Shown piece after piece: positions 13,790-14,930 of a DNA stretch of 14,930 bases. Position numbers and translations under genes: made by a program. The notes below the pieces were generated by a model. It did no database searches and had not been told where the DNA came from. It saw nothing but the letters and a program-made list of their open reading frames with translations. Origin of the DNA: Bryobacterales bacterium (lineage in GTDB: Bacteria; Acidobacteriota; Terriglobia; Bryobacterales; Bryobacteraceae); assembly GCA_003139735.1 (NCBI GenBank), contig PLGA01000122.1:7884-22813 (forward strand), written 5' to 3'. Within the stretch, counting starts at the first letter, position 1. Every line of letters begins with the position of its first letter.

Positions 13790-13810
13790 AGCAAGGATCG
13801 AATCCTTGTT
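13790..13810. terminator. Short hairpin at convergent transcript ends
   Basis: CAAGGAT (13792-13798) pairs perfectly with ATCCTTG (13802-13808) around a 3-nt loop, extended by G-T and A-T pairs. It lies 38 bp beyond the fumarase stop, where convergent transcripts would meet. No T tract follows on either strand, so it is at best a weak terminator. CGATCCT (13772-13778) and AGGATCG (13794-13800) could form an alternative fold. Confidence 0.3.
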
Positions 13811-13847
13811 CAACGATAATTCCTGTCGGCAAGATCGCTGCGCGGCA

Positions 13848-14930
13848 TTACAACGCCGCCAACACTTCGCCGGTGGCTTGCTCCACGTCGGCGTGCAGGC
13901 TTGCGCCGTGGGCGTCCATGGTGACGATGGCGGCGAAACCTTTTACGCGCAAATGCCACATGGCTTCCGGGACGCCGAACTCCAGCAGGTAGACGCCCTT
14001 CACTTCCTCCACCGTGCGCGCATAATACTGCGCGGCGCCGCCGATGGCGTTGAGGTAAACCGCTCCGCATTCCTGGAGCGCCGCCAGCGTTTTTCGGCCC
14101 ATGCCGCCTTTGCCGATCACCGCGCGCACGCCGTAACGCCGGAGCACATCGGCCTGGTAAGGCTCCTCGCGGATGCTGGTGGTGGGGCCGGCGGCTTTCA
14201 CGGTCCATCGGCCGCCTTCCTTCAGCATCACCGGTCCGCAGTGGTACAGCACGGCTCCGTGCAGGTCCACCGGCGGCGGATTCTGCATCAGGTATGCGTG
14301 CACATTGTCGCGGCCGGTGAACATCTCGCCGGAAATGAGAACCACGTCGCCGACCTTCAGAGCGCGGACCTGGGCCTCGGTCAGGGGCGGCTCGAGAACC
14401 ACTTCGCGGCCGGTCAGCGGAAACCCTTCGCCGCGCGCCATGCGTTCCACGGGGCGGGCGGGATCGCGGTAGAGCCATTGGGTAATTGCGCCGGTGTTGG
14501 CGTCCAGGCGCACACCCAGGCGGCGGAACGCCCAGCAGTCGTATGCCACCGAAACGAAGAAACTGGCGGGCAGCCGGTTCGCGGCCACAATCTTGCAGCC
14601 GATCAACGAAGCCTTTCCGCCAAAGCCCATCGCGCCGACACCCAGCTTGTTGGCCTCCTCCATGATTTCGGATTCCAGCTTCGCGAGGATGGGGTCGGGG
14701 TTCACGTCGTCGAGCGTGCGGAACAATTGTCCCTTGGCCAGGTCGTAGCCGTGCGCGCGGTCGCTGCCAATGCAGACGCCCAGAGCTCCCGGCGCGCAGC
14801 CTTGCCCCTGCGCCTGCCAGACGGCGTGCAGGAGGCACTTGCGCATGCCTTCCAGGTTGCGGTCCGCGCGGCCGAGGTGGTCGAGCTCGCACGGCACGGA
14901 GTACTGGATGTTCTTGTTCTCGCAGCCGCC
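13848..14930 (-). CDS. fumA: Class I fumarate hydratase, single-chain (5' partial)
   Basis: The - strand frame is open to the right edge (it reads GGCENKNIQYSVPCELDHLG there), so the N-terminus lies outside the window; GTG 14897 is not the real start. The alpha-type part includes GVCIGSDRAHGYDLA, FRTLDDVNPDP, GVGAMGFGGKASLIGCK and VAYDCWAFRRLGV. The beta-type part includes LKVGDVVLISGEMFTGRDNV, GAVLYHCGP, AAGPTTSIREEPYQADVLRR, AVIGKGGMGRKT and a C-terminal HGASLHADVEQ. Together they form one fused chain, as in FumA/FumB-type enzymes, that hydrates fumarate to L-malate in the TCA cycle with an oxygen-sensitive [4Fe-4S] cluster. Cysteines in GGCENKN and GVCIGSD are candidate ligands. Tartrate dehydratase is related but is usually made of two subunits. 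This gene marks host chromosome. Confidence 0.88.
   Translation of the reverse strand, partial: GGCENKNIQYSVPCELDHLGRADRNLEGMRKCLLHAVWQAQGQGCAPGALGVCIGSDRAHGYDLAKGQLFRTLDDVNPDPILAKLESEIMEEANKLGVGAMGFGGKASLIGCKIVAANRLPASFFVSVAYDCWAFRRLGVRLDANTGAITQWLYRDPARPVERMARGEGFPLTGREVVLEPPLTEAQVRALKVGDVVLISGEMFTGRDNVHAYLMQNPPPVDLHGAVLYHCGPVMLKEGGRWTVKAAGPTTSIREEPYQADVLRRYGVRAVIGKGGMGRKTLAALQECGAVYLNAIGGAAQYYARTVEEVKGVYLLEFGVPEAMWHLRVKGFAAIVTMDAHGASLHADVEQATGEVLAAL

Larger units (their letters stand above)
13573..13847. other. Junction between cargo operon and host fumarase gene
   Basis: This 275-bp gap separates convergent genes. It holds a transposase C-terminal relic on the - strand (13666-13776) and a short hairpin (13790-13810). 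Open frames covering 13582-13791 on the + strand and 13444-13656 on the - strand give no recognisable protein. I see no tRNA gene and no clear attachment-site repeat; a second att copy could lie outside the window. Confidence 0.6.

Noticed and set aside
13582..13791. 69-codon + strand open frame downstream of the TPR gene
   Set aside because: It overlaps the transposase relic on the other strand and its product is a histidine/arginine-rich sequence without recognisable features.

Overview
The window holds the tail-morphogenesis half of a tailed-phage-like element, read entirely on the + strand from base 1 to about 11.86 kb. A two-gene accessory cassette of different base composition follows (12.19-13.57 kb), then a short junction with a transposase relic. 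On the - strand lies a host housekeeping gene, a single-chain class I fumarase that runs off the right edge. The DNA is GC-rich (roughly 60-65% by eye). The tail proteins and the fumarase look like ones I associate with Acidobacteriota of the Solibacter/Bryobacter type, but that is recollection and only a low-to-moderate confidence taxonomic guess. I see no capsid, terminase, integrase or lysis enzyme here; head genes, if present, would lie left of base 1.

The gene order follows the lambda / gene-transfer-agent tail plan. It starts with a connector-region protein carrying an FnIII-like module (1-651), a tail-terminator-like protein (651-1133) and a tail-tube-like protein (1135-2343). A gene-free stretch of 379 bp follows, with a tandem duplication and a 32-bp inverted repeat. 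Next come a tail assembly chaperone with an apparent programmed -1 frameshift (2723-3088, extended to 3438) and a 224-aa protein in the tape-measure slot (3404-4078). Two tandem paralogous distal-tail-type proteins follow (4081-4440, 4443-5225), then a 1286-aa hub that fuses a lambda gpL-like domain with four candidate iron-sulfur cysteines to a gpJ-like region (5209-9069). The last tail gene encodes a 927-aa protein with carbohydrate-binding-like, duplicated and TIM-barrel-like regions (9077-11860). Overlaps and tiny gaps suggest one long late transcript. No conventional long tape-measure gene is present, which points to a short tail or a GTA-like particle.

Between 11.86 and 12.19 kb lie a possible 55-codon secreted small ORF and a candidate promoter. 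The promoter would drive a two-gene operon: a 109-aa membrane protein overlapping by 4 bp a 351-aa membrane-anchored TPR protein. Two sampled lines of the TPR gene are only 45-48% GC, so the cassette looks like separately acquired cargo (a moron). The junction at 13.57-13.85 kb holds a 36-codon transposase C-terminal relic and a small hairpin where the convergent phage-side and fumarase transcripts meet.

The most notable items are the A AAA AAC slippery site, the gpL+gpJ hub fusion, the compact GTA-like tail plan, the duplication that created an in-frame minigene from the ends of two neighbouring genes, and the low-GC TPR cassette.
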